DNA of 64,000 nt, taken from the NCBI GenBank assembly GCA_009760885.1, contig CM019708.1, positions 18,347,189 through 18,411,188 of the forward strand, given 5' to 3'. The position numbers were made by a program, and so were the translations under genes. Positions 35,574-46,751 of this stretch are shown piece after piece. The notes beneath the pieces are model-generated. The model made no database searches, was not told the origin of the DNA, and was given only the letters and a program-made list of their open reading frames with translations. The DNA comes from Achatina immaculata (taxonomy: Eukaryota > Mollusca > Gastropoda > Stylommatophora > Achatinidae). Numbering within the stretch: position 1 is the first letter of the stretch; the number at the start of each line of letters is the position of its first letter.

Positions 35574-36729
35574 AAAGAAACGCAACAAATACGATGTTGC
35601 GATTTAAACTGAAATTTGCTGATCAGAAAAGGGCAAATTGCCTGAAACGTTCACTTGGACATCAACTTCACGTGATGACCTGAATTGTACTCAGCAGATG
35701 ATTCATGAGCACAGAAAAGCAACACTGGTCAAAACAGCTTTTTTGACAATAACTCATGATAGGTTCATGAGAATCCCATGAAACTTACTGAACACAAAAC
35801 ACACAGACCATGTTATTGAATCCCTATAGAAGAATGACGGTCTTCGAATCAATTCATTTGAAAATTCAGTGCGCAAGTATGGCTCATCTCATTACAGAAC
35901 AACGGCTCATCATCATTGGACGTTTATAGGATGAACAGTCACAGTGTGTAGCGGCCAGAAAATGTAATGTGGTTAGAAGCACCATTAGTCGCCTTTGGAG
36001 ACGATTTCAAGAAACTGGCTCAGTTGCAGACAGGCCGTGCAGTGGAACCCAACAGTCACATCTCCTGCTGAAGACCGCGTCATACGGCTGCGTCACATCA
36101 GGAATCGACTTGCATCTGCGTCCTCAACAGTCTAGTCAATGACAGCAGCTCGTCGAATTTCAGATCAAACGGTCAGCGACCGGCTGCACGACGCTGGTCT
36201 TTGGGCTACAAGATCTCACAGGGTCGATTTTTCAGCAGGATAAGGTTCAAGCTCAAGTGGCACAACTCGCCACCCAATTCCTCGCTGACAACAACGTCCA
36301 GACCATTCCGTGGTCATCCATGTCATCAGACATTAACCCAGTAGAACAATTATGGGATGAACTCAACAGACAAGTCCGCCAGCCAGACGTGGCGCCAACC
36401 AATCTCCGACAGTCTCGTGCACTGCGGGAAGAGTGGGCAGCCATCCCACAACAACAGATCCAACGGCTAATCAGATCCATGTCAAGGAGATGTCGTTCTC
36501 TGATACATGCCAGAGGAGGTCATACACCTTACTCTATCGGAGGCCTCAGTCGCAAAGAATAAAAGTCCAAACCAAATTTAATGAACATCTTGTCACTGTT
36601 AAAGTCTTAAAGTTTCTTCATGCCAAGACTGAAATATTAATTCCGTAAAATAAAATGTTGATACAAGTTTGAAATTTGGTGTCAATACAACTACAGTAGT
36701 GCTGCGTTTCTTTCTTTTTTTTTAAACAG
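35574..36729 (+). mobile_element. Tc1-like DNA transposon, internally deleted
   Basis: The ends are inverted: CTGTTCCAAAAAAGAAACGCA at the left, and at the right, read on the minus strand, CTGTTTAAAAAAAAAG then AAAGAAACGCA. A TA precedes the left end. Between them is a + strand transposase relic (35879-36562). The size (~1.15 kb) is shorter than the usual ~1.6 kb of an autonomous element, because the middle of the transposase is missing. Confidence 0.85.
35879..36562 (+). pseudogene. Tc1-like transposase relic
   Basis: N-terminal paired-like DNA-binding part: ITEQRLIIIGRL, CVAARKCNVVRSTISRLWRRF (read in two parts) and QETGSVADRPCSGT. A frameshifted ISDQTV-like block follows at about 36160. 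The frame then jumps to FQQDKVQAQVAQLATQFLADN, the second catalytic Asp block with QQDN changed to QQDK. An open 101-codon end (36257-36562) holds SSDINPVEQLWDELNR, APTNLRQSRALREEWA and SMSRRCRSLIHARGGHT. The segment with the first catalytic Asp (VLFTDESRF in relatives) is absent, so the enzyme is inactive. Family assignment rests on these motifs in order. Confidence 0.88.
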
Positions 36730-36954
36730 TTTTATGTTAACAAGCATAGAGAAGAAATGAGAAACTGATGAAGCCGAAAAGAAATATTATGTTTATGTTA
36801 AATCTCTTTTTTTTTCACTAATGATACTTAAAATTCTTCACAAGTATCACTTATTTCCTTACTCTGTGAGACTCTTCTCAGTACTGTGATACACGGGCTT
36901 CAGACTATACCTTCCTGTCCAGTCCGTACGAAGCAGTCAGAAGTTCTAAGGAGA

Positions 36955-37135
36955 TCCAAGGTATCTGAAAGTTTAAGATTATCAGGACATCAAAAATTCT
37001 TAGGTTATTAGGACATGAGGAAATCTAAGGAGATCAGGACATCAGGAAATCTAAGGAGATGAGGACATCAAAAACTCAAAGGAGATCAGGACATTAGAAA
37101 CTCTTAGGTTATTAGGACATCAGAAACTCTTGTTA
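36955..37135. repeat. ~29-bp degenerate minisatellite
   Basis: Units carry AGATCAGGACATCAGGAAA, TCTAAGG or TCTTAGG, in about seven imperfect copies. Confidence 0.75.
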
Positions 37136-37139
37136 GGAC

Positions 37140-38120
37140 TTTTACATGAAAGAAATCTTCCTCACTGTCAGGTTTAGAGGTATATCTTTTAGTTAAAAAA
37201 AAAGATAAACAGAGTGAGAGTCAGAAAAAAGAATAGAAGAAAGTAAGATGAGTACTTACAAATGAAGAACAAACAAACAATCCAGTATTTCGGCAAACAA
37301 CGTTTCCGAAGATAAAAAACAAAACAAAAAAAAACAACGCAACAGATACAAAGACAAGAAACCAGTAGAAAATTAAACACTGAGCTTATCTGATGCCATT
37401 CTTGTAAGAAAGACATTATAAATAAGAATATTTAATTATATTATGTTCATATTATGAATAAGAAAAAAATATTTTCCTAACATCCTTTGTCTCCAATCTT
37501 CCTATTCGTAGAATTTGCATACTATCAGGTCCAACAACTTGTGTTTCTATGAGGAATGTGAGTTTTACAGAGTTAATTCCCTGGTCAGAACAATCAATGC
37601 GACTCCACCGTTGAAAATCAAAGAATACAGAACGGAACGTCGGATTTTTTTTTTTTTTATAATCAGAGACAAATAGAATAACTTTATGTCAAATGAAGCT
37701 AGTGCACTATAACTAACGAGAAGGGGACTGATTTCGCTGACCCACGTACCAGTCAGCGACCCATACCTGGATTACCAGCGTCAAATAGTCAGAACATAAC
37801 AAAGTAATTGAATGCACACATAACAGTATTATTTATCTAATGCTAAAAAACTAAAATGTAGATTAAACAAGTAAACAAAACCTAATTCTTAGTTAGGAAA
37901 GAGAAGATGGATAAAAATAAGACGAGCACAGACATGATAACGACTTCATCAGACTTTCATGAACCGAAGGTCGTGGTAATACTGGACTAACACTGTAACC
38001 CCAATATCCTTTAATGGCATGGAAACGATGATTTTAGATTTTTACATATAAATAAAGAACATTAAGCAATTCGTTTTCTTATCTAAAACAGTACACACAG
38101 CATTACACAAACATAGTACC
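37140..38120. other. Stretch without a recognised gene
   Basis: AT-rich. A short piece of the dispersed ~330-bp repeat (AGTCAGCGACCCATAC) lies at about 37753. No exon or transposon protein is recognised. Confidence 0.45.
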
Positions 38121-38121
38121 A

Positions 38122-38803
38122 CATTCATTCATTCATTTGCATGCCCCTTGGGAAACCTTGCCTCTCTAACAGCACTCCTGTAGGCCTTTCAGTTGTGAGC
38201 AAGATGGCCTGCTGCTGATGCATCCATTTGCAGATCATCAACGATGTCATGCAGCCATTTTGGCCTTGGTCTTCCTCTCTTTCTTTTTCCCATTATGTAC
38301 ACTTTCAAGACTGTCTTCTCTAGATTATTATGACGTTTAATGTATCCAAAATATTTAAGTTTTCTTTGTTGAATCCTCTTTACTAGCCAGCCTTCTTCAA
38401 TATTAAGGTCTTTTGTATTATTAGGGTTTTTTGTGTGTATCCAAGGTATTTTATGAGCTCTTCTGTAGCATTTACATTCAAAGGCATTTATGTGTTTCTC
38501 AGCTGTTTTGTTAATTATCTAGGTTTCACAGGCATATGTTGCTATGGGAAAGATGCATGTCCTTAAAAATCTTATTTTTATAGTTCTGTCTGTTCCTTTA
38601 CACAGATTCTTTAGTTGTTTTGTTTTTCTGAAGAGTGATAGATGTCCTCCTTTTAATTTCCCTCATTGTATCTCCATTATTAGTTAGTAATGATCCAAGA
38701 TATTCAAAACTCTTCACTTCTTCCAATTTTTCCTCATTGATACATATTTCAGCTGCCTTATTTGTTTTGTCAGTTGTCATCAATTTAATTTTTTTTTGGA
38801 TTG
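38122..38803 (-). mobile_element. LINE family A, 3' portion, with (AATG)n tail
   Basis: Minus-strand coding, broken into short frames: LMTTDKTNKAAEICINEEK and KSFEYLGSLLTNNGDT at about 38680-38800, REIKRRTSITLQK, then thumb and C-terminal blocks to about 38150. The tail AATGAATGAATG lies at 38126-38140. It is 5'-truncated at about 38800, abutting a minisatellite. Confidence 0.88.
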
Positions 38804-38814
38804 TACCACTAAGG

Positions 38815-39215
38815 AAGGATGTCAGTACTAAAATAGAATATGTCAGCACTAAAATATAATATGGCAGGACTACAATAGAATATGAAAGCACTAAAATATA
38901 ATATGGCAACACTACAAAAAAGACTATGGAAGCACTAAAATAGAATATGTCAGCACTAAAACAGAATGTGTCAGCACTAAAATAGAATATGGCTGCACTA
39001 AAAACAGAATATGTCAGCACTAAAACAGAATATGTCAACACTAAAATAGAATATGGCAGCACTACAAAAAGAATATGGAAGCGCTAAAATAGAATATGTC
39101 AGCACTAAAATATAATATGGCAGCACTAAAACAGAATATGTCAACACTAAAATAGTATATGAGCGCACTAAAACAGAATATGTCAGCACTAAAACAGAAT
39201 GTGTCAGCACTAAAG
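38815..39215. repeat. ~20-22-bp minisatellite
   Basis: About 18 units of TAGAATATG(T/G)CAGCACTAAAA. It begins within about 15 bp of the 5' break of the LINE A copy. Frames of the YSVLVLTYS type are repeat translations. Confidence 0.88.
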
Positions 39216-40215
39216 AAGTATTCTGCTTCTGATATTGATGATATGTGTCTGAAACCGGCAGTGGAAGACGTATATAGTGCTTCTGTTACTATTTACAAAT
39301 AATCTAGCAGGATTACTACTTGATTCAGTAGAAGTATTCTCAGTTTAAACTTTACCAGATCTGATCCATAGATCTTCCACGAAGTTAGTTTATATGATAT
39401 TCTCTAAGAAACACAAGACGACCCAGGTATTCCACTAATCCGCCTAGGACAACAGCAATACGAGCATACTAGACTAGAGAGCCTCACAACGTAACAACAT
39501 AGCAACAGCGGCGGAGTATCAACCACTAGCGTAGTTTGAAACACAGACAACAAAGTTATTGAATGATAGAATGTTGGATTATATCGTGAGGATGGAAACT
39601 GGTGTCACACGGCAGAGAAGACATACAATAAAATACTCAACTCCCCGGAAAGAACTTGTTTTTATTATGGGGAGAGAGAAAAACTAGTTGTTCAGCCATC
39701 TTTAATCATATTATCTCGTGCAAGTGTAAAGTCCTACTCAATAACCTGAAGTTTGACACTTCCATTTTCTAATTTTAGACCTTTCGGTAAACCCGAGGGT
39801 CAAGATGTAAGAACCAGGGAAATCATTCTTTCTTTACTCAGTTTATAGCTATTATCCCCCTTTTAACATATCTAGCCTTTCTTATTGCTAATTCAGTCAC
39901 ACATACAGTTACTTACAACAAGTGAACACAGCACCAATTTTTTCACGTCTACATACAGTTCCTTGGAACAGGTAAACACAGCAGATTTAGGTGGTCCAGC
40001 TACCGGCTCACAAGGAACTAACAGCCGTTATTCTGGGTGTCGTTTGAGTAAGTGGATGACAGGTTGAAACCATAATGACCATTCTCAAAGGTACAGGCAT
40101 ACAAGACAAGAAAAATTCTGTAGAGCTATGAATACAAACAAATAAGTTCAGTGTAACTGCCATTATAAGGAAAGGAATGTCCAAAGTTAATGTTTAAATG
40201 AATGATCCGATCCTG
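39216..40215. other. Stretch without a recognised gene
   Basis: No supported gene or element. Two short CAGTTAC/CAGTTCC-TACAACA/GGAACA blocks at about 39905 and 39955 are locally duplicated. Confidence 0.45.
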
Positions 40216-40224
40216 GATGTTACA

Positions 40225-40390
40225 TTCTATCCATCCATCCATCCATAAATCCATCCATCCATCCATCCATGTTCTTGACCCGTGATCGACTAAACAGTGC
40301 TGGCTGCCAAAATCCCCGTACATATTGTGGGGCGTAGCAACAAAATCTCTCCACTTCTCACGGTCCGTGGCCAGCCTTTGCATTATATTG
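40225..40390 (-). mobile_element. LINE family G, 3' end with (ATGG)n tail
   Basis: The minus frame reads MQRLATDREKWRDFVATPHN, then DFGSQHCLVDHGSRT and runs into WMDGWMD, which is the translated (ATGG)n tail (40226-40271). The Asp-Arg-Glu-Lys-Trp-Arg block just before the stop is typical of LINE C-termini. Only about 40 codons remain. Confidence 0.7.
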
Positions 40391-40439
40391 CACGCTGCTT
40401 ATTTCTATTACTACAGTTCCCCGCCAGGTAACCTTTTTG

Positions 40440-40645
40440 CCGGCTTCTTTGTTTCCACCTCGTGTGTACTTTTCATGTCTCCTACCTGTTTTAGCTTTGT
40501 CCTACCTCGTGTGTACTTCTCATGTCTCCTACCTGTTTTAACTATGTCCCAACTCGCGTGCATTTCTCAAGTTTCCTGCCTGTTTTAACTATGTCCCACC
40601 TCGCGTGTACTTCTCAAGTCTCCTGCCTGTTTTAGCTATGTTACA
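40440..40645. repeat. ~52-bp minisatellite
   Basis: Four units share GTGTACTTCTCA(T/A)GTCTCC, TGCCTGTTTTA and CTATGTCCCACCTCG. Confidence 0.88.
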
Positions 40646-40828
40646 GAAGTCTTCTCGGATCGCATGACCAATCCGTTTCCAGCTTTGCTTTTGCTCATAA
40701 AATGTAACACGTTACCGTTATTATCAAAATTGTACGCCTCATCTTAAGGCATGTCTTTTTCTTTCTATCGTTTCCATTTCTTTTTCTACCCGGCCACAGA
40801 GATCCTCCTCTAGAGAGCGGAGGTCTGG

Positions 40829-41116
40829 CTAGTTCCATAGCTGGAGTACGTTAAGCTTATTATACTTATTATACTTCAATAAGGTTCCTGTGTTGTGTAA
40901 AATTGTTTCCAGACTGTTTATTGTGAAACAATGGACCATTCCAGCTCTTCTTACTCGCAACAATTTGTCCAAAACATCCTTCGAGACGTCCGACGTGTCC
41001 AACTTTAGCTCACCTTGAGTGCAGGCCTTTCCAGTCAGCCGATCAGCTCGCTCATCATCATGTCGTCCTGCATGTCCGGGGCAGCAGATCGAGGCTTGAA
41101 ACTTGAGAGACTGCAA
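40829..41116 (-). mobile_element. LINE family H relic: RNase H C-terminal motif
   Basis: The minus frame shows ICCPGHAGRHDDERADRLTG near its start, the last conserved block of LINE-type RNase H domains (usual form GHxGxxGNExADxLA), followed by a short C-terminal stretch. It is the same kind of domain as at 30.2-30.8 kb but a different part. Isolated fragment. Confidence 0.75.
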
Positions 41117-41164
41117 GAAGGTTAGTCCACCCTCTGCGAAGCAGGCCTTCGTCGATTTTTCGTA

Positions 41165-41425
41165 GCATTCTTAGGGAGTCAGTCTTTATGACACCAGGGC
41201 GTGTTTGCTGCTTAGGGAGTCATTCTTTACGACAGTACGGCGTGTTTGCTGCTCAGCCAACCGAAGGATGGCTCAGGCAACCGAAAGATGGCTCAGCAAA
41301 CCGAAAGATGGAACCAGTGATGGCTTTATGACAGCATGGCGTATTTGCTGATCAAACAACCGAAAGACTGAACTAATGCCCGCTTTATGACAGTACGGCG
41401 TGTTTGCTGCTCAACCAACATAAAG
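41165..41425. repeat. ~60-bp degenerate direct repeat
   Basis: Four or more degenerate copies of TTTATGACAGTACGGCGTG, TTTGCTGCTCA and CCAACCGAAAGATGG. Confidence 0.75.
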
Positions 41426-41429
41426 ATGA

Positions 41430-42038
41430 AGCCTGTGGTCGCTTAGCTTTCTATCCTTACACTGTAGCCTTTGTTGTCACACACTCTCGCTCTTTTTGTC
41501 AGCTTTCCTTAACAAGGAAAAAAAAAGACTTAGGTATTTTTAAAATGTTTTGATGCTGCATCGGGAAAAAAAAACTCTTCTCACCTTTTCCAACCAAATA
41601 TTCTGATTTTCCACAATATTCTTCTCATGTATGATACATGCCCCTGCGCCATCCATCTGCTCCATGTCAGGATCTCGTTGTTTACAATAAATCCCCGTTT
41701 CGTCAGAAGCACATGCACTTGTTTGAACAGAACTGGCCGTGTTGAAGCAAGCAAACCATCCTTTATCCACCTGGCTGTTGTTACGACATGATGACGTATT
41801 AAAAATAGGTCAAGGATGAGATGTACGTGAATACTGACGGTGCATTTTCTGAGCAGAAATAGGGTACACACTGAAAACCAAACTGACTAGCATGTTGCCC
41901 TAAGTTTTAGGAAAATATTCAGCGTTTTAGTATTTTACTTGAGGGAAGGGAAGTAATTAGTGAAATGGAGAGTCAGTTTAGTCTGAAAAAAAAAACCCAA
42001 CAGTTTTGACACTTGTGGTAATCACCACAGTCTACAAT
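41430..42038. other. Stretch without a recognised gene
   Basis: Minus frames at 41540-41871 (76 and 96 codons) show no domain I recognise and no matching splice sites. Confidence 0.4.
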
Positions 42039-42181
42039 TAATTTACTCCCTCCTATTTAAGATAATCTGCAACACCGAGACAGTTGTTAGCAACATGAAT
42101 GTAGTTAATATTTAATTACTCCCTCCTATTTAAGTTGCAACACCGAGGCAGTTGTTAGCAGCATGAATGTAGTTATTATTA
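42039..42181. repeat. ~75-bp tandem repeat, units 1-2
   Basis: Two units of the block TTACTCCCTCCTATTTAAG, TTGCAACACCGAG, CAGTTGTTAGCA, ATGAATGTAGTT. Further units lie at 45241-45322 and 45636-45780, so LINE insertions have split the array. Confidence 0.88.
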
Positions 42182-45100
42182 AATACATTCATTCATTAAT
42201 CTGCATGTCCCTTGCTGAACTTTGCCTCACTAACAGCACTCCTGTAGGCCTCTCAGTTGTGAGCAAGATGGCCTGCTGCTGATGCATCCATTTGCAGATC
42301 ATCAACGGTGTCTTGCATCCATCTTCGCCTTGGTCTTCCTCTCTTTCATTTTCCCATTATGTACCCTTCCAAGACGGTCTTCTCTAGATTATCATGGCGT
42401 TTAATGTATCCAAAATATTTAAGTTTTCTTTTTTTATCCTCTTTACTAGCCAGCCTTCTTCAATATTAAGTTCTTATAGTAAGGATAGATTTGTTCTTTT
42501 CTGTGTCTGTGATATTTGAGGAACTCTTCTGTAGCATTTACATTCAAAGGCATTTATGTGTTTATCAGTTGTTTTGTTAAGTGTCCAGGTCTCACAGACA
42601 TATGTTGCGAATGGAAAGATGGATGCCCTTAAACATCTTATTTTTGTAGTTCTGTCTGTTCCTTTTCACATATTCTTTATTTGTTTTACTTTCTAAAGAT
42701 AGATAGATGTCCTCCTTTTAATTTCTCTCATTGTATCTCCATTAGTTGTTAGTAGTGATCCAAGATATTCAAAACTCTCCACTTCTTCCAACATTTCCTC
42801 ATTGATACATATTTCAGCTGCCTTGTTTGTTTTGTCAGTTGTCTTTAATTTAGTTTTCTTTGCATTAGGATACAGATTTTGCTCTTCGCTGTTCTTAGGG
42901 ACTGACATAACTAGTTTTTCCATTCCTTTTTGTGTTGTGGACAGTAACACTGTGTCATCAGCATGTCTAATATCTGGTATTTCATAACCTCCAGTACTTG
43001 TGGCATCGCAATATTCTATGTCTATATCTTCTCTAACATTCCTCATTATATTTTCAGTATACAAGTTAAATAAGCAAGGCGACAATATGCACCCCTGAAG
43101 GACCGATTGTTTTATGTCAAACTAAGTTGTTGTTTCACCATTTATTCTTACTGCTGCTTGTTGGTCTAGATACAGCAGTGATGTTAATTGTATTAAATGT
43201 GATGGAAATCCCATTTTTCCATTATTTCCCAAAGTTTCTGGTGTTGTACACAATCAAATACCTTTGAGTAGTCTATAAAGGATAAGTATAGATTTACATT
43301 AAACTATCTGCATTTCTCTGTTAATAATCTTATTTTGAATATATGATCTCTTGATCTTCTTTCTTGCCTGCAACCAGCTTGGACCATATTGACTTCTTTT
43401 TGTATTTCTTACGAAGTCTACCCATTACGATTTTAAACAGAATTTTACTGGCATGACTAATCAAGGCAACAGTTCTTTAGTTTGTGCATAATTTCAAGTA
43501 ACCCTTTTTCGGCAGTGGTTTGAATACATTTCTTTCCCATGATAGATTGTTGTACATTCATTTCCTCCTGCTGTAATAAGTTCAGCTGTTATCCTATCAC
43601 ATCCTGGTGATTTACCATTTTTCAGATTCTTTATTGTTCGTAAAACTTCTTCTATTGTCGGTTCGGGTTCTTTCTCCTCCATTAATAGTTCACACTTTTG
43701 ATTTCTGCTTTCACAGTTGATTGTTTCATATATTTCTCTTGAATATTCCTTCCACCTGTCTAGAATTTCCTCTGTCTCTTTCAAGGTATTCCCCATCTCG
43801 TCACAAATTACATTTACATTTACATTACATCAAATTACAGCTTAAGTGCGACATTTCTCGTCAATGTCTTCATTTCTTTAAACATTGCACTATCTCTTCC
43901 ATACTACTGATGTCCTTCTATTCTTTCACAACAATCTTCTATATATTGTTTTTTTTTTGTCTTTTCTTATGTTTCTTTGTACTTCTTTTGTTAAAGATTT
44001 ATATTCCTCTTTGTTGTTGTTTGTCACTTTCCATTGCATCTTCATTTCTCTACATTGTTTTATCAGTTCTAGTGTGCCTGCTGTAATCCATCCATTCTTT
44101 TGTGTTTTCTTTACTGGAACCATGTCTTTAACTGTTGTTATTAAGATATCTCTGGCCTGTGTAGCCAGTTCATCTGGTGTCATCTCCTAATGTACAGCCA
44201 TCAGGATTTCGAAACGGTTCTTCATTTCTATACCGTACCGTTCTGGTATTTTTGTAAGATCAAAGCGGAGTGGTCTTGATCCCGTTGTTGTCTTTTTAAA
44301 ATGTTATCTTCATGTCTGCTATTAATAACTCATGGTAAAGTTTTTGCTGATGTTGTACTTGACCTAGAACTTCTTTGCACTAAAATGCAATCTATTTGAT
44401 TCTTGGTTTTCCCATCAGGTGATGTACGTGAGTAAAGTCTTCTAGGATGTTTAAAAAGTGCGTTACCAATCAATAGCTCATTTTGGATGCAAACTGCCAT
44501 TAGATTGTCACCTGCCTCATTTCTATGTCATATGCTAAATTTCCCTCCAATATGTCCATCATCTTTTGCTCTTTCTGTACCAGTCTTTGCATTAAAATCC
44601 TTCATTATTAATACATTATAATTTTTCCGTACCTGGTCTATTGTCGTTTGCAGTGTGTTATAAAAGTTTTCTACTTCTTCTTCTTCTGCTGCTGATGTAG
44701 GTGCATATATCTGGATGATTGTTACATTTCTAGGAGTGCCCTTACGTCTGATAGTTAGGATTCTATCACTTACTGGATTGTAACCTAGTAATGCTTTTGA
44801 AGTTGATTTGTCCAAGTAAAAAGCCACTCCATTTTTCCTCCTAATTTTCCACCAGAGTATATAAAGATATTATCATTCTCGCTCTTGAAGTGTCTTGATC
44901 CTTTCCATCGATGTTCGCAGATTCCCACAATGTGTATCCTCGTTCTTTTCATCTCGTCACTTATTATTTGATACTTTCCCTCATACATACTCTTCACATT
45001 CCGTGTTCCTACTCTTATTTTTCTTTTTAGTTTGATGCAGGGGTTTTCCTTGGTAACACCGTCAGGATTTTGTCCGTCATCACAATTACTAGTACTGACC

Positions 45101-45240
45101 TCTGCCTCACACTCTTCCCCAGTGTTAAAATTAGATCTATCTGGCCTGGGGGACTCACCACCAGACCTTTTTCCTAGCTGACCTTCCATGTTGCTGTTTG
45201 GGTTTCTTGGTATATTTTCAGAAGATAGTTTATCATTGCT
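42182..45240 (-). mobile_element. LINE family A, near full-length but broken
   Basis: The most complete family A copy (~3.06 kb). Minus-strand order: an N-terminal frame (44785-45189) with KIRVGTRNVKSMYEGK and VGICEHRWKGSRH; after a frameshift IIQIYAPTSAAEEEE and LIMKDFNAKTG (GDFNAK has become KDFNAK) in 44528-44827; a linker at 43926-44183; an RT N-terminal frame (43494-43796) with GKSPGCDRITAELI; the catalytic box in 42693-43085 reading RHADDTVLLS (YADD changed to HADD); then thumb and C-terminus to 42200. The tail AATGAATG is at about 42184-42195. At least four frameshifts. Domain order (endonuclease then RT, no gag-like ORF seen) and CFDP2-like endonuclease point to the RTE clade. Confidence 0.9.
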
Positions 45241-45322
45241 TTCCTATTAAATTACTCTCTCCTATTTAAGATAAATTGCAACACCGAGACAGTTGTTAGC
45301 AACATGAGTGTAGTTCATATTA
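45241..45322. repeat. ~75-bp tandem repeat, unit 3
   Basis: One unit (CTCCTATTTAAGATAAATTG … GAGTGTAGTTCATATT), sandwiched between two LINE A copies. Confidence 0.88.
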
Positions 45323-45592
45323 ATTTCATTCATTCATTCATTTATTTGTATATCCTTTGCGGAACTTTGCCTCCCAAACAGCTCTCCTGTAGGCCTCTCG
45401 GTTGTGAGTAAGACGGCCTGCTGCTGATGCAATCATTTGCAGATCATAAACGATGTCTTGCAGCCATCTTCGCCTTGGTCTTCCTCTCTTTCTTTTTACC
45501 ATTATGTACCCTTCCAAGACGGTCTTCTCTAGATTATCATTACGTTTAATGTGTCCAAAATATTTAAGTTTTCTCTCTTTAATACTTAATTT
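45323..45592 (-). mobile_element. LINE family A, short 3' fragment
   Basis: The last ~250 bp of family A on the minus strand, from the KLKYFGHIKR block to the end, with tail (AATG)n at 45328-45342. Its 3' junction falls at the same point of the ~75-bp repeat unit as that of the 42182-45240 copy. Confidence 0.88.
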
Positions 45593-45635
45593 TTAAATTT
45601 TTAATACTTAATTTAATACTTAATATTTAATATTA

Positions 45636-45780
45636 CTTTACTCCCTCGTATTTAAGATAATTTGCAACACCGAGAAAGTTGTTAGCAATATGAGTGTAGT
45701 TCATATTAAATTAATCAGTCCTATATAAAATAATTTGCAACACCTAGAAAGTTGTTAGCAACATGAGTGTAGTTCATATC
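45636..45780. repeat. ~75-bp tandem repeat, units 4-5
   Basis: Two more units (TTGCAACACCGAGAAAGTTG, then a shortened unit starting TCAGTCCTATATAAAATAA). Between 45593 and 45635 is a short TAATACTTAATTT repeat. Confidence 0.85.
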
Positions 45781-46629
45781 CTGGGTTTTAATCATGAGTA
45801 CCCAACATAGATTTATCGTCACAAGTCCTCTACAAATAAAGAGGAAATTAATAAAGTCTTTGTTGAATCTCCCTTGCTCGTGAAAGTCAGTTGAAGAATG
45901 TACACTAGGTAAATTATGTGTTTTTATGGTTCTTTAAGAAAGTAATATATGTAGATACCGTTTCTGCTTCTCTATGTGTCTTCAAAATTATAAACATAAG
46001 TACAAGGTAGATTACAATCAGATAACACGGGTCCATTTGTTGATAAACATAAGCTTGAAATGGAATGAATAGTGGGCTATACGACTAGGTATTGTAACAG
46101 ACTCGTAGACTCTAAAAGATCATCCGTAGAGGTATATAAAGTTGAGAATATAGCGTAATCACATGTGAAATATTCTATTCTTAACTTCATGAACAGATTT
46201 GCTAGTGTCACAGCGCGTTACGTTATGGCGGAGATGAAAGACACAACAGAGAGGTAATGTGAAATGAGTTGCTAGAGGTCTTCAATTTCTTTGAGGGGTT
46301 CGAAAGAATTATAAATTTGACTTTAATTATCGTAATATGCCAATTTATGTTCCGCTTTCCTCTTTTCTGTCAATATGTAATGCACATTTTATCCATGTAG
46401 CTTTTTTTTAAACAATCGCTAGCATAGTTTTCGGTTTATTAACGTTAATATGCGTTTAAACACCTGGTTTTGATGACATGTTTTGCAACATTTCATCGGG
46501 GCATGTTCTGTACTTGTACACACACGGGAATGAAAACTTGTAACTCAAGACAAAAATAATAAAAAATCAATATTTATTCATACTTTAAAAAATAAATGTA
46601 ATAGTGTAAGTTTGACAGGAGCTGAAAGC
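45781..46629. other. Upstream region of the Ig-domain gene, no gene recognised
   Basis: AT-rich. No open frame or element is recognised. It should hold any distal regulatory sequence of the gene that starts near 46660, but I cannot single out a site. Confidence 0.4.
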
Positions 46630-46637
46630 TATAAAAG
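46630..46637 (+). promoter_or_regulatory. TATA box of the Ig-domain gene
   Basis: TATAAAAG sits 79 bp upstream of the start codon at 46709. A transcription start about 30 bp downstream (near 46660) would leave a 5' leader of about 50 nt. The match and spacing are good, but the start site itself is inferred. Confidence 0.65.
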
Positions 46638-46708
46638 TTTGAACGTCAGCCTCTCGCAACAATTTTCACCGACAACTGACAGTGCTACATCCGCCACCCA
46701 CAAAGAAG

Positions 46709-46751
46709 ATGGTGAAGTCCCTGTTACTGGTTGCACTTTTAGCAACACTAG
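46709..46751 (+). CDS. Ig gene exon 1: signal peptide
   Basis: It runs from the ATG (46709) to the donor CTAG|GTAGTG (phase 1) and encodes 14 residues plus one base. The short hydrophobic run LLLVALLATL is a typical secretion signal core. Confidence 0.85.

Noticed and set aside
36755..36785. CTGATGA…GCCGAAAA as a hammerhead ribozyme
   Set aside because: There is no room for stem II between the two core boxes and no flanking stems.
41540..41871. Minus-strand frames of 76 and 96 codons as exons
   Set aside because: They overlap in different frames, show no domain, and have no consistent flanking splice sites.
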